Below are positions 8,999 through 18,551 of a DNA stretch of 59,038 bases, one piece after another. The notes under the pieces were generated by a model, which made no database searches, was not told the origin of the DNA, and saw only the letters and a list, made by a program, of their open reading frames with translations. Every line of letters starts with the position of its first letter. Within the stretch, counting starts at the first letter, position 1. Source of the DNA: an uncultured Nitrosomonas sp. GTDB lineage: Bacteria > Pseudomonadota > Gammaproteobacteria > Burkholderiales > Nitrosomonadaceae. A program made the position numbers and the translations under genes. Where the stretch lies: NCBI GenBank assembly GCA_949281375.1, contig CASDLT010000014.1:1-59038 (forward strand), written 5' to 3'.

Positions 8999-10648
8999 TT
9001 AAGCATTTCTGAAGCGTGAATGTTTGACAACAACGATTGCAATCAGCGGCAAGAGTAATCCAATCAATGTGGCGGTGATCAACAATTGCCCCAATTCGCT
9101 ATAATCCGCCGGCACCGTAATCTCCCCGGTCGCTTCTTTCACTTCCCGGGTGACGGCATACATTTGATTTAGATATTTGGTTCCCAATTGCGATGCCGAT
9201 AGCGCAAGATTGGTAAATGACGCCATCACGGCAAAAAAAGTCGCCTTGAGTCGTTCCGGCGCGGAATTGGCGATCCAGGCCAGCATCGGAATCATCGCAA
9301 TCTGACCAAGCGGTGATTCCAATGCCGTATCGATCAGCGCAATGAAGCGGGCATCGACGATCCCACCCGTCACTGCTGCTGTCCATTCATGCAAGCCGAA
9401 ATACATGCCGATGATCGGCAATGATAGCACCGTGCCCGCGATTGTCAGGAAACCGATGATATAGGCAATCGAACGTTCCGCCATGAAGCGGCGAAAAATG
9501 AACATGCCGAGTAACGTCAACACCGCGCCAATCAGCGACAATACCGCCAGAAATTGCTGATCGAATCCCAGCTCATCAATCATCCACCAGGTCGATCCGG
9601 CTCCTGGCCCGGGAATGGCACGAAAAATAAAAATCATGAACGCCGTACCGACCAGCACGTTGCGAGCTTCCGGCTCCAGTTCACCGGTCAATCGCCACAT
9701 CAGGAAAATCACGATGATCATCGAAATCACGAAGATGATCTCCTCACCGCCCGGTATGCGGCTCAAACCCACTCCCAGCGATATCAGTGTAAAAGCCAGT
9801 CCACCACCCAGTATCCACCAATTGATCGAAGGCGGCGTTGAGTGGGTGCCCAGCAGCTCATCGATATCTTCAGGATGATGCCCTTGCGTCAACAAGCGCT
9901 CACGCTCGCGGTGGCGCAACCAGGACGCGAATACCACTCCCATGATGGATATGAGCGGAATGACCAACGCCAATTCATACACCAATAAATACACGGCCTC
10001 TTTTTCAGCTTCCGGCATCGATCCGGCATCCCGCAATAAAAATACATTGGCAATCGAAATCAGCACGCCGCCGCCGATGATTGCCACGCGCCCCAGCGTC
10101 TGCATCGTGACATGCATGAATTTGCGCTTTTCAGGATCCAGCGCATGGCCGTTTTCATCCACTCGCGGCACCGCCTCCACCGTCATGGCATCCGCCACCA
10201 CATCCTGCAGCACATAACCGATCGGCGCCAGCAACGCCGAAATCACATACCATGTTTCCACCGACGCCATCGTGGCCATCATTTCGGTATGCCCCAGCAG
10301 TCCCACCATGATCAGCAAGCTCAGCATGATCAAACTGGCGCCGAGGTAGACCAGCAAGCTCTTCCAGCGCCATATCAGATCCACCAAATGGCCCATGGGC
10401 ATTTTCAACGCCCACGGCAACATCATCCAGAATCCGAGCATGGCCAGGAACTCAGCTGAAAGCCCGAGCTTTTCCTTGACATAGAAGGTTCCGACTATGC
10501 CGGTTAAACCCGACACCCCTGCAGCGACATAGACCATCAATGGCGGCAGATAGGACAATCGCATTTCGCGCCCCAAAGCCAAAATATTCGCGTTAAACCA
10601 CCGGGTGATTAACGATAGAAATCCATTCGTGGATAATAAACTCTTCAT
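8999..10648 (-). CDS. Large MFS permease (BT1/folate-biopterin transporter-like)
   Basis: A 549-residue inner-membrane protein with about 12-14 hydrophobic helices spread over its whole length. The stretch LGFWMMLPWALKMPMGHLVDLIWRWKS near residue 90 resembles the PW..K...G...D signature of BT1/AmpG-like major facilitator proteins. A charged cytoplasmic segment (about 235-265, RHRERERLLTQGHHPEDIDEL) divides the two helix halves. The substrate is unknown. It starts 34 nt after the stop of the DegS-type protease on the same strand, so the two may be cotranscribed. Confidence 0.75.
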   Translation of the reverse strand: MKSLLSTNGFLSLITRWFNANILALGREMRLSYLPPLMVYVAAGVSGLTGIVGTFYVKEKLGLSAEFLAMLGFWMMLPWALKMPMGHLVDLIWRWKSLLVYLGASLIMLSLLIMVGLLGHTEMMATMASVETWYVISALLAPIGYVLQDVVADAMTVEAVPRVDENGHALDPEKRKFMHVTMQTLGRVAIIGGGVLISIANVFLLRDAGSMPEAEKEAVYLLVYELALVIPLISIMGVVFASWLRHRERERLLTQGHHPEDIDELLGTHSTPPSINWWILGGGLAFTLISLGVGLSRIPGGEEIIFVISMIIVIFLMWRLTGELEPEARNVLVGTAFMIFIFRAIPGPGAGSTWWMIDELGFDQQFLAVLSLIGAVLTLLGMFIFRRFMAERSIAYIIGFLTIAGTVLSLPIIGMYFGLHEWTAAVTGGIVDARFIALIDTALESPLGQIAMIPMLAWIANSAPERLKATFFAVMASFTNLALSASQLGTKYLNQMYAVTREVKEATGEITVPADYSELGQLLITATLIGLLLPLIAIVVVKHSRFRNA

Positions 10649-10682
10649 AGAACGTCACTCAGCACCCTATGGTTGAATAAGA

Positions 10683-11822
10683 TCATTTTTGCCTCGGACG
10701 CACGCCGACATTGACTGAAATCGATTTTTCCTGCTTGCCACGGATAATCGTAACGTCAACGGTATTCCCCGGGGGCAGCGCAGCCACCGCCTTGAGCAAT
10801 TCAGATGTGCTTTTCATCGCTTTGCCTTCCACTGCGATGATGATATCGCCCGGCTTGATGCCTGCCTTATCCGCCGGCCCATCCCTGAGCACATTCGCAA
10901 TTAATGAGCCATTCAAGTTGTCCATTCCAAACGACTCGGCCAGATCTTCCGTCAAATCCTGCATGCTGACCCCAAGCCAGCCGCGCACGACACTGCCTGA
11001 TTGAATGATTTGCTCCATGATCTGCTTGGCGCTATGAACAGGAATCGCAAATCCAATACCCAACGAACCACCGCTGCGTGAATAGATGGCGGTATTGATG
11101 CCGATCAGATTCCCCGATGTATCCGTCAGCGCGCCGCCGGAATTTCCCGGATTCACGGCCGCATCAGTTTGAATGAAATCCTCGAAGGTATTGATGCCGA
11201 CGCGGCTTCTGCTCAAAGCACTGACAATACCCATCGTCACGCTTTGACCAACGCCAAATGGATTTCCGACTGCCAGCACGACATCGCCAACCTTGACCTG
11301 CTCGGATTGACCCAAAGTGATGGCGGGCAGATTGTTCAAGTTGACTTTCAGTACCGCCAGATCGGTTTCTGGATCAGATCCGATCAGGCTCGCCTTGGCC
11401 TTGCGCCCATCCACCAGCGCCACCTCGACTTCATCGGCAGCTTCGACCACATGATGGTTCGTCAGAATATAACCGTTGGCGCTGACAATCACACCCGAAC
11501 CAAGACTGGAACGACGTCGCGGCTTCGATTCGAATTGCTCTCCAAAAAATTTGCGGAATGCAGGATCGTCCATGAATGGATGCACCGGCTCGTTGACTTC
11601 TTTGCTGGTAAAAATATTGACCACAGCAGGCATTGCAATTTCGGCCGCTTTGGAATAACTGTCCGGTCTATCATTATCGACTACCGGTGCGGCTTCCCTG
11701 ACAGTCACGATCTCGCCGCGCGGCCTGAGCGACAGGACATCCGGCCGCAAGGTCGAAACCACAAAAAAAATAGCCAGCACGATGGTTGCCGTTTGTGCAA
11801 AAATCAACCAGATTCGGTACAT
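10683..11822 (-). CDS. degS: DegS/HtrA-family serine endoprotease
   Basis: Periplasm-facing trypsin-like protease of the HtrA family. The 379-residue product has one N-terminal membrane anchor (about residues 5-24). The protease domain carries catalytic His124 (TNHHVV), Asp154 (SDPETDLAVLKV) and Ser228 (NPGNSGGAL). A single PDZ domain (about 270-370) contains GDIIIAVEGKAMKSTSELLKAV. One PDZ plus an anchor is the DegS/AlgW layout, which senses misfolded porins and cleaves the anti-sigma factor RseA. No rpoE or rseA lies nearby, so this role is inferred. It diverges from the Nif3 gene across 74 nt. Confidence 0.9.
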   Translation of the reverse strand: MYRIWLIFAQTATIVLAIFFVVSTLRPDVLSLRPRGEIVTVREAAPVVDNDRPDSYSKAAEIAMPAVVNIFTSKEVNEPVHPFMDDPAFRKFFGEQFESKPRRRSSLGSGVIVSANGYILTNHHVVEAADEVEVALVDGRKAKASLIGSDPETDLAVLKVNLNNLPAITLGQSEQVKVGDVVLAVGNPFGVGQSVTMGIVSALSRSRVGINTFEDFIQTDAAVNPGNSGGALTDTSGNLIGINTAIYSRSGGSLGIGFAIPVHSAKQIMEQIIQSGSVVRGWLGVSMQDLTEDLAESFGMDNLNGSLIANVLRDGPADKAGIKPGDIIIAVEGKAMKSTSELLKAVAALPPGNTVDVTIIRGKQEKSISVNVGVRPRQK

Positions 11823-11896
11823 GGGAATGTTTTACTCCAAAATTAAATTAGCTGCGTTATTATCGTTCACTGAGCAGTCTGAAACAAAGGGAAAAA

Positions 11897-12643
11897 ATGC
11901 ATCGCGACGAACTTGAGAATCACCTGAATCAGTTACTGGAAATATCGCGTTTTCAGGATTATTGCCCAAATGGGCTGCAAGTGGAAGGAAATGATACCAT
12001 CCACAACCTCATCAGCGGCGTTACCGCGTCACTGGATCTGCTGCAGGCTGCGATAGCAGCCAGGGCAGACGCAATCCTGGTGCATCACGGCTATTTCTGG
12101 CGAGGCGAGGATATGCGCATCACTGGTCTGAAAAGCCGCCGCATTGCTGCGTTGATGAATCATTCCATCAACCTGTTTGCCTATCACCTGCCTTTGGATG
12201 TTCATCCTCAATTCGGCAATAATGCTCAATTGGGAAAAAAATTGGGATTGATCGAAACCGGCCGTTTTGGTGATCAGGATATCGCAATGCTGGGAGAATT
12301 GCCGCAGGCGACGACGCTATGCGCGTTCGCCGAAAAAATATCGCGCACGCTACTGCGCAAACCCATGCTGGTCGGCGACCCGGATCGCCTCATCCGTCAG
12401 GTAGCCTGGTGCACTGGTGCGGCCCAAAACTATTTCGACACAGCGATTCAGCGAGGCGTGGATGCATTCATTACCGGCGAAATATCCGAACAATCCGTGC
12501 ATAGCGCTCGTGAATCCGGTGTGGCGTTCATTTCTGCCGGACATCATGCGACCGAGCGCTATGGCGTGCAGGCGCTGGGCGATCATATCGCGCAAAAATT
12601 TGCGATCCACCATCAGTTCATCGACATTGGCAATCCGGTTTGA
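11897..12643 (+). CDS. Nif3-like dinuclear metal-centre protein (YbgI family)
   Basis: A 248-residue cytoplasmic protein of the Nif3/YbgI (DUF34) family, whose biochemical role is not firmly settled (metal-dependent hydrolase suggested). Metal-ligand motifs are visible: VHHGYFW (about residue 62), [13 protein letters not shown] (about 97) and the C-terminal [13 protein letters not shown]. The start ATG follows AAAGGG. It is the first plus-strand gene and points towards the tiny minus-strand ORF at 12700-12813. Length matches the bacterial single-domain form. Confidence 0.93.
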   Translation: MHRDELENHLNQLLEISRFQDYCPNGLQVEGNDTIHNLISGVTASLDLLQAAIAARADAILVHHGYFWRGEDMRITGLKSRRIAALMNHSINLFAYHLPLDVHPQFGNNAQLGKKLGLIETGRFGDQDIAMLGELPQATTLCAFAEKISRTLLRKPMLVGDPDRLIRQVAWCTGAAQNYFDTAIQRGVDAFITGEISEQSVHSARESGVAFISAGHHATERYGVQALGDHIAQKFAIHHQFIDIGNPV

Positions 12644-12699
12644 CGTGAGATACCGCCGAGCACCCTTAACGATTCCGCCAGTCGGTGCCTGTAAATGAC

Positions 12700-12813
12700 T
12701 CATTTTTTGTTGTCATCGTCCTTCTTGCCTTTGCTGGAAAACATCGTCCACCAGATGATAAAAAGAAACAAACCCATTGCCACTGCTGCTTCTACGACGA
12801 GTAACCACCACAT
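12700..12813 (-). CDS. 37-residue single-pass membrane peptide
   Basis: The minus strand from the ATG at 12813 encodes MWWLLVVEAAV, then AMGLFLFIIWWTMF and a highly charged tail SSKGKKDDDNKK before TGA. This is one aromatic-edged membrane helix (about residues 2-25) followed by a cytosolic-looking Lys/Asp tail, the layout of small inner-membrane regulatory peptides. There is no strong ribosome binding site. It lies alone, opposite in direction to both neighbours. Its coding status is inferred from composition and from the clean fit of helix and tail within one frame. Confidence 0.5.
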   Translation of the reverse strand: MWWLLVVEAAVAMGLFLFIIWWTMFSSKGKKDDDNKK

Positions 12814-12869
12814 ATTTACGATTATTACCAAAAGTTGATCAATTGAGCCGTCACTTTAACCAAAATCCG

Positions 12870-14066
12870 ATGAAAAACCAAACTCGTTTCACCGTTGTTC
12901 TGCTGATACTGTTGAGCGCCTGTTCAACCAAAACCATCAGCCCGCCGCAGTCCGACCAGCCTGCTGCCCCGGCAACTGCTCCAGCACCGGAAAAACCTCA
13001 GGCCAAATCGATTCACAAACCCGTTCAATGGTCCAAACTGCCCGGTTGGACACAGGATGATCTGCTGCCGGCATGGCAAGCATTTGTTAAAAGTTGTGCG
13101 GTGCTCAAAAAACAACCACTCTGGAAAGAATCATGCGAAGCAGCGCAGGCAATGCAAAAACCGACCCATGCCGCCATTCGCGCATTCTTCGAACGCGACT
13201 TTGCGCCTTACCAGGTCATCAACCCCGACACGACCGAAGAAGGACTGGTCACCGGTTATTACGAACCCTTGTTGAAAGGCAGCCGCAAGCCGTCAAAACG
13301 TTACCGCCATGCCATCTATTCCGCACCGGCCGAATTATTGACCATCGATCTGGGCGCAACCTATCCGGAACTCAAGGATCTGCGGTTGCGCGGCCGTGTC
13401 GAGGGCCGCAAGATCATGCCGTATTACACCCGCGCGGACATCATGAATAACCCCGGCGTACTGGATAAGTATGCTTTTCTGTGGGTTGAAGATGAAGTGG
13501 AACTATTCTTTCTGCATGTGCAGGGATCGGGTCGCATCGTTTTTGATAACGGAGAGGTCATGAAAATTGGCTATGCCGACCAAAATGGCCATCCTTACAC
13601 CTCCATCGGCAAGGTACTGGTGCAGCGCGGCGAGATGGCGTTGGAAAATGCTTCGATGCAAGGCATCAAGCAATGGGGACAGAAGAATCCGCAGAAATTA
13701 CCCGAACTGTTGCAACAGAATCCCCGCTATATTTTCTTCCGCGAATTACCGGCTGACTCATCCGGACCGCTCGGCGCGCTAGGCGTTCCGTTGACCGCCG
13801 GAAGAAGCATCGCCATTGATCCGCAATCCATCCCGCAAGGCGCGCCGGTATTCCTCGCCACCACCTGGCCGAACACTCAGAAACCGCTGAACCGCCTGAT
13901 GGTGGCGCAGGATGTCGGTAGCGCCATCAAAGGCGGCATACGTGCTGACTTCTTCTGGGGATTCGGTCAGGACGCCGCTAATCAGGCCGGAAAAATGAAA
14001 CAGACCGGGAAAATGTGGGTGCTGATGCCGCACGGATATCAGGCGCCGGTCTTGAGCAAGCAATGA
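12870..14066 (+). CDS. mltA: Membrane-bound lytic murein transglycosylase A (MltA)
   Basis: Outer-membrane lipoprotein that cuts peptidoglycan glycan strands, leaving 1,6-anhydro ends. I start at the ATG at 12870 (398 aa) because it gives a lipoprotein signal with lipobox LSAC; the frame is open further upstream but without a signal. MltA signatures: VTGYYEPLLKGSRK, FLHVQGSGRIVFDNG and the 3D-domain stretch LMVAQDVGSAIKGGIRADFFWGFG near the C-terminus, which holds the catalytic aspartate region. A perfect inverted repeat spans the stop codon. It is monocistronic. Confidence 0.95.
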   Translation: MKNQTRFTVVLLILLSACSTKTISPPQSDQPAAPATAPAPEKPQAKSIHKPVQWSKLPGWTQDDLLPAWQAFVKSCAVLKKQPLWKESCEAAQAMQKPTHAAIRAFFERDFAPYQVINPDTTEEGLVTGYYEPLLKGSRKPSKRYRHAIYSAPAELLTIDLGATYPELKDLRLRGRVEGRKIMPYYTRADIMNNPGVLDKYAFLWVEDEVELFFLHVQGSGRIVFDNGEVMKIGYADQNGHPYTSIGKVLVQRGEMALENASMQGIKQWGQKNPQKLPELLQQNPRYIFFRELPADSSGPLGALGVPLTAGRSIAIDPQSIPQGAPVFLATTWPNTQKPLNRLMVAQDVGSAIKGGIRADFFWGFGQDAANQAGKMKQTGKMWVLMPHGYQAPVLSKQ

Positions 14067-14082
14067 GATCATGCTTGCTCAA
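14052..14082. repeat. Perfect 11-bp inverted repeat around the mltA stop codon
   Basis: TTGAGCAAGCA (14052-14062) is the exact complement of TGCTTGCTCAA (14072-14082); the mltA stop codon TGA sits in the 9-nt loop. No T tract follows on either strand, so it is not a textbook terminator. It may protect the mltA 3' end or act as a rho-assisted stop between the convergent genes. Confidence 0.6.
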
Positions 14083-14110
14083 TGATGCAAAAGAAAAGCG
14101 CGGCTTTGAG

Positions 14111-16024
14111 TTACACGAAATCAATCGCCAGATTCGCCCCGACCAATAGCACCGCATCGTCATTCGTATAGATGTGATAAAAACCCTTCACGCCGCCGTC
14201 GACCCAGCCGCTGTCTTGCACCGTCACACGGTCTCCGGCATTGCCATGCAATATCAGCGTGTTGGAAGTATCGGACAGATTGAGCACGCCATCCGCAGTC
14301 AGCGTCAGCGTGTTGTCACCCCGACCAAAGAGGCAGATCGTTTCGATGCCGTGAATTCTGCCGCCCAGGCTCGCCAAATCCAGATGCAGATCCTTGCCGT
14401 CCAGGTGCAGGATATCGGTACCGGCTCCGCCGTCGATCGATGCAAAATTGAGGTCAGGCACCTTGATCTGATCAACGCCGGCGCCACCAACGAACACATC
14501 CGCACCGCCGCGGCCGATCAATAGGTCATTGCCGTCACCGGCTTGAAAGCTTTCTGCGGCTAACGTACCGCGGAGGACGTCATCGCCGGATGTTCCCGTG
14601 ATGACCGATAATCCACCACCGAGATCGCTGCGCCCAAAAATTACATAACTGCTTCCACCATTGGAAGGATATCTCCCACCGGGAGCACCGACAATCAAAT
14701 CGTCAATGCCATCACCGTTGATATCTCCTGCGTCACTGACCGAATCTCCTAAGAAGTCACTACCATTTCTACTATCATCCAAACGAATGCCAGTGTTAAC
14801 ATCCATGTTGCCTAATTGCACTACCGCACTGAAGCCGGAAGCTTTACCAAACACTATATAAGCATTCGCACCATAACCCCTTGTATCGACAGCACCGATG
14901 ACAACGTCATCAAAACCGTCCCCGTTGATGTCCCCGGCAGCACTGAGCGCTGCACCTGCTAGACCATAAGCAAATTCTCCGTCCATACGGAAACCATTAC
15001 TACCATCGAGACTGGATAACTCCAGCATGGCATCAAAACCTGAAGCCTTGCCAAATATGATGGAACATGAGCCAGCTAAGTAAATACCGTTTGGACTGGC
15101 AATATTATTGCGCGTGATTAGATCATCAAACCCATCTCCATTGACATCGCCGGCACTGACAAGGGCTCCTCCATCCACGCTAAAACCGTTATTGCCATCC
15201 AGATTGGATCGATCCAGTTCAGTAGAAAATCCAATAGCCTTGCCAAACACGACAGAAGAGCCGACCGTGAAATCATCAAACCCATCACCATTGATGTCTC
15301 CAGCATTGCGGATGACACCGCCATCTTGCCGAAAGCCATTACTACCGGCCATGCCGGATAATTCCATCGTGGCATTAAAACCGGATGCCTTACCAAACAC
15401 CGTATAACTTATTAAAGATATCTGGTTCGAATACGGTTCAAAACCGTATGGGCTCATACTCATATCATCAAAGCCATCACCATTGATATCTTCCAAAGCG
15501 CTCGTATGCCAGAAAAACGGAAGATGTGCCCCGTTCACGTTCAGGCGGAAACCATTACTGCCATCCAAACCGGACAAATCTATGACTGCATCAAAACCTG
15601 AAGCTTTGCCAAATATGATATAGCTTGAACCTGAATTGTCGCCGTTTGCGTCATTTGCAAAAGCATAGACCATTACGTCATCAAAACCGTCTCCATTGAT
15701 GTCTCCTACGCTGCTAACTGGGTGGCCCAATGAATCACCCATAGCTTCCCCATCCAGACGAAACCCATTGCTGCCATCGAGAGTCGATACATTCAATGTT
15801 GCATCGAATCCAGAAGCTTTACCAAACACCACGTAGCTGGAACCGGAGCTTTTGCCATGCGGATCGGCTCCTATGGCACCGATAATCAAATCATCAAACC
15901 CATCGCCGTTAACGTCCCCGGCATCATTAACAGATTCCCCAAAATAATCGGCACGTATCGCACCATCGATGCGAAAACCCTTGCTTCCATCAAGACTGGA
16001 TAAATCAAATATTGGTGTTGCCAT
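14111..16024 (-). CDS. Secreted FG-GAP repeat / RTX protein
   Basis: The start at 16024 (637 aa) is chosen for its good ribosome binding site (AGAAGGAA); the frame is open to 16108. Roughly seven FG-GAP (integrin-alpha-like) repeats fill residues 1-465. Each has SSLDGSNGFRLDG, then GDINGDGFDDVMV (a Ca-binding DxDxDxFxD loop), then SSYVIFGKASGFDA. Residues about 470-540 hold RTX nonapeptides (TSGDDVLRG, AGDGNDLLIGRGGADVFVGG). The short hydrophobic end, with no N-terminal signal peptide, fits type I secretion. It is probably a surface or extracellular calcium-binding propeller. It converges with mltA. Confidence 0.85.
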   Translation of the reverse strand: MATPIFDLSSLDGSKGFRIDGAIRADYFGESVNDAGDVNGDGFDDLIIGAIGADPHGKSSGSSYVVFGKASGFDATLNVSTLDGSNGFRLDGEAMGDSLGHPVSSVGDINGDGFDDVMVYAFANDANGDNSGSSYIIFGKASGFDAVIDLSGLDGSNGFRLNVNGAHLPFFWHTSALEDINGDGFDDMSMSPYGFEPYSNQISLISYTVFGKASGFNATMELSGMAGSNGFRQDGGVIRNAGDINGDGFDDFTVGSSVVFGKAIGFSTELDRSNLDGNNGFSVDGGALVSAGDVNGDGFDDLITRNNIASPNGIYLAGSCSIIFGKASGFDAMLELSSLDGSNGFRMDGEFAYGLAGAALSAAGDINGDGFDDVVIGAVDTRGYGANAYIVFGKASGFSAVVQLGNMDVNTGIRLDDSRNGSDFLGDSVSDAGDINGDGIDDLIVGAPGGRYPSNGGSSYVIFGRSDLGGGLSVITGTSGDDVLRGTLAAESFQAGDGNDLLIGRGGADVFVGGAGVDQIKVPDLNFASIDGGAGTDILHLDGKDLHLDLASLGGRIHGIETICLFGRGDNTLTLTADGVLNLSDTSNTLILHGNAGDRVTVQDSGWVDGGVKGFYHIYTNDDAVLLVGANLAIDFV

Positions 16025-16374
16025 AATTAGAATTCCTTCTGCAATCAATGAACACTCTATCTGAAATAGTAGCGCCATCACGGGAAACAGGCAGCAAGCG
16101 CCACTCATGGCGATCTTCCGTAACCATCGCTGCTGACATTATCAAAATTAAACCTTACTCCCTGTTAAGGAAGAAATCCAACTGTTTTATTCAATTAAAA
16201 TGCTGAAGGAAACATTGAAAAAATCCTAAATCTTGAGAAAAGGACATTCTCGATTTGTACTAATAATGACCAGAATTCTTAGCATTATTTTAGTTTTTCA
16301 CCCAACAATAAAAAATGCCCGCCAGCTTTAACTGGCGGGCTTTGATTAGTATCCGGTGCCGATCGATTAATCAA
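16025..16374. other. Intergenic stretch between dsbC terminator and the FG-GAP gene
   Basis: No reading frame of note. It holds the dsbC terminator at 16317-16340 and, between about 16140 and 16300, AT-rich DNA that probably contains the promoter of the minus-strand FG-GAP gene. No specific promoter boxes could be assigned. Confidence 0.5.
16317..16340 (-). terminator. Rho-independent terminator of dsbC
   Basis: A 9-bp perfect GC-rich stem (GCCCGCCAG / CTGGCGGGC) with a 6-nt loop is followed on the minus strand by ATTTTTTATTG. It starts about 35 nt past the dsbC stop. Confidence 0.9.
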
Positions 16375-17124
16375 TTATTTCTTCTTGGCGTCCTTGCTGC
16401 TTTCTAGCGCTTTGGCTGCGTCAGTGAGCTTCTCCTCGATGACTGCGGCGGGAATCATGCCACCAACGATCGAGCCGTCGGCGAAAACCAGTGTCGGCGT
16501 GCCAGAAACCTTGTTTTCACGGCCTGATTTCACGAGGATATCAAGCGGCGTTTCGCACTCTTTGGCGGTAGGCGCGATATTTCTCAGCATGAAATCATCC
16601 CACGCCTTGATTTGATTATCCGAGCACCATATTTTCTTGGCCAATTCCATCGAGCCATTCAGCACCGGATACAGCAGGGTATAAATGGTTACATTGTCGA
16701 TATCGAGCAGTTCCTTTTCCAGTTTCTTGCAATACGGACAGTTGGGATCGGTAAAAATGGCCACATGGCGCTTGCCGTCACCCTTGACGATTTTGATCGC
16801 CGATTGCAACGGCAACGAATCCAATGGTACACGGCGCGCCGCCTTGATTTCCTGCATGCGTTCGTTGGTCATGCTGGCGCGAGTCTTGGTATCTATCATA
16901 TGACCGAAGAAAAAATAATTGGCTTTTTCATCGGTATAAAACACTTCATCCCCGACCACCACTTCATAAAGCCCTAAATACGGTGTTTTCTTCAGGCTAT
17001 CGATGGCATGTCCTTCAAAATGACGCTGAACAGCTTTTTTCACAGCGTCCTCACCTGCCAGCAGGGTTTGTGAAAACAGAAAAATGATCAGGATAGAAAT
17101 AAACAGCTTCCAGCGTATCGTCAT
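16375..17124 (-). CDS. dsbC: Thiol:disulfide interchange protein DsbC
   Basis: Periplasmic disulfide isomerase/reductase of the DsbC family. The 249-residue product has a signal peptide (ILIIFLFSQTLLA, cleavage about residue 23), an N-terminal dimerisation domain (about 25-90) and a thioredoxin fold. The active site is Cys129-Pro-Tyr-Cys132 (DPNCPYCKKLEKEL), a DsbC-type CPYC rather than DsbA-type CPHC. The cis-proline loop is SGTPTLVFADG. The C-terminal tail is Lys-rich. It follows the UbiH-type gene by 25 nt, so the two are probably cotranscribed and end at the strong terminator at 16317-16340. Confidence 0.94.
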   Translation of the reverse strand: MTIRWKLFISILIIFLFSQTLLAGEDAVKKAVQRHFEGHAIDSLKKTPYLGLYEVVVGDEVFYTDEKANYFFFGHMIDTKTRASMTNERMQEIKAARRVPLDSLPLQSAIKIVKGDGKRHVAIFTDPNCPYCKKLEKELLDIDNVTIYTLLYPVLNGSMELAKKIWCSDNQIKAWDDFMLRNIAPTAKECETPLDILVKSGRENKVSGTPTLVFADGSIVGGMIPAAVIEEKLTDAAKALESSKDAKKK

Positions 17125-17149
17125 AACGACTCCAGTAAAAAAAAGAATG

Positions 17150-18319
17150 TCAGTTCAAAGCGTGCCGCATCAATTGATTTTTAATCAGTGGCAAGCGATT
17201 GGTGATCTCCAATCCGAGGTTCCGCAGACGGGCCAGCGTTGGATTGGAATTATTGAATAATTTCTGCAAACCGTCGGTCACCTGTTCCATGGCCCAAATA
17301 TCTTCTTTGCGCGCCAATTCATATTGCCGCAGCAGCAGATAATCACCGCAATCGTTGGTAGAGCCGCGCCCATTCAATACCGCCACCAATTCCCGCGTAT
17401 CCCGCAATCCCAGATTGACGCCCTGGCCAGCCAATGGATGAATGCCATGCGCCGCATCACCAATTAATACCAGGCGTGGTTTGATCAGGGATTCGACATG
17501 AACGAAATTCAACGGAAATCCAACGGGTGCCGTAATCAGTTCCAGTTTGCCCAACGTATGCAACGACGCGTCCTCAACCAACCGGCACAACGCCTCGGCC
17601 GGTAAATCGCGCAGTTCCGCAGCGTGTTCCTCGCCAGTCGACCACACCATGGATACACGTTTGCCCGGCAGCGGCAGCAACGCCAGCACCCCGTCGCGCC
17701 GGAACCATTGACAGGCAATGTGACGATGCGAGAGTTCAGCCATGAAATTGGCCACCACGCCAATCTGATGATAAGGGCGACGGGATTCCTCGATGCCCGC
17801 TTGTTTGCGCACCCAGGAATTTACGCCATCCGCACCTACCACCAAGCGTGTATCGAGTTGAGTGCCATCATCCAACCTTACCTCGACGTGCGACTCGAGC
17901 CAACTGATTGACGTGCATTTGGCGGGGCAAAAAAGATGGACATTTTGATTTGGCAGCTTGAGCGCTTCCCAGACGGCAGTTTGCAATTGGCGATTCTCTG
18001 CAATGAAAGCCAATTCTGAAACCCCCATTTCATAGGCACTGAAATTGATCTGCGCGGTTTGATCATCGCCCCACACGGACATTTCGTACACCGGCGTCAG
18101 CCGATCTGACGTCATGTGCCTCCAGATTCCCAGGTTTTCAAGAAAAGCCACGCTTCCAGGACTGATTGCATATACCCGGCTGTCCCAGCTGTCATCACGC
18201 GGCAACGGCGCAGTTTGATGAGGTTCAACCAATGCAATTTTCAAGCCGCTGGCTTGCAGCGCAGCTACCAGACTGGCGCCCACCAGTCCACCACCGATCA
18301 CTACCATATCAAAGTTCAT
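17150..18319 (-). CDS. ubiH: UbiH/UbiF-family FAD-dependent ubiquinone biosynthesis hydroxylase
   Basis: Flavin monooxygenase that hydroxylates the ubiquinone ring. The 389-residue product has the FAD-binding VVIGGGLVGASLVAAL at its start, the family DG motif VVGADGVNSWVR (about 160) and the second FAD motif LIGDAAHGIHPLAGQGVNLGLRD (about 280). Sequence motifs do not decide between UbiH, UbiF, UbiI and UbiM, so ring position specificity is uncertain. The gene is followed by dsbC. Its upstream region, shared with the tRNA gene, is divergent. Confidence 0.85.
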   Translation of the reverse strand: MNFDMVVIGGGLVGASLVAALQASGLKIALVEPHQTAPLPRDDSWDSRVYAISPGSVAFLENLGIWRHMTSDRLTPVYEMSVWGDDQTAQINFSAYEMGVSELAFIAENRQLQTAVWEALKLPNQNVHLFCPAKCTSISWLESHVEVRLDDGTQLDTRLVVGADGVNSWVRKQAGIEESRRPYHQIGVVANFMAELSHRHIACQWFRRDGVLALLPLPGKRVSMVWSTGEEHAAELRDLPAEALCRLVEDASLHTLGKLELITAPVGFPLNFVHVESLIKPRLVLIGDAAHGIHPLAGQGVNLGLRDTRELVAVLNGRGSTNDCGDYLLLRQYELARKEDIWAMEQVTDGLQKLFNNSNPTLARLRNLGLEITNRLPLIKNQLMRHALN

Positions 18320-18498
18320 GAAACTGATTATACAGCCGCTTTGTAACTGGTGGCTAACTCAAACTGCAATCCTATAAACTCAGTGGGACATTTGTACTTT
18401 TTGTCAGTCATCTCGGGTGTGGATGTGATCCAACAGCTCATTTATAGCCCAATCCCCTGAAAATACGCATAAACCCTTGTCAGGTCACATTTTTAAGC

Positions 18499-18527
18499 TT
18501 GACAAGCCATTTTCTGAAAGGCAAAAT
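18499..18527 (+). promoter_or_regulatory. Probable sigma-70 promoter of the tRNA gene
   Basis: A perfect -35 box TTGACA (18499-18504), a 17-nt spacer and a -10-like CAAAAT (18522-18527) lie 24 nt before the tRNA. The GC-rich bases after the -10 (GCTGCC) resemble a stringent-control discriminator, as is common for stable RNA promoters. Confidence 0.6.
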
Positions 18528-18551
18528 GCTGCCTCTTGTCGTTCAGCACAT

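Noticed and set aside
9554..9878. Plus-strand frames within the MFS gene
   Set aside because: Antisense of a continuous 12-14-helix membrane protein.
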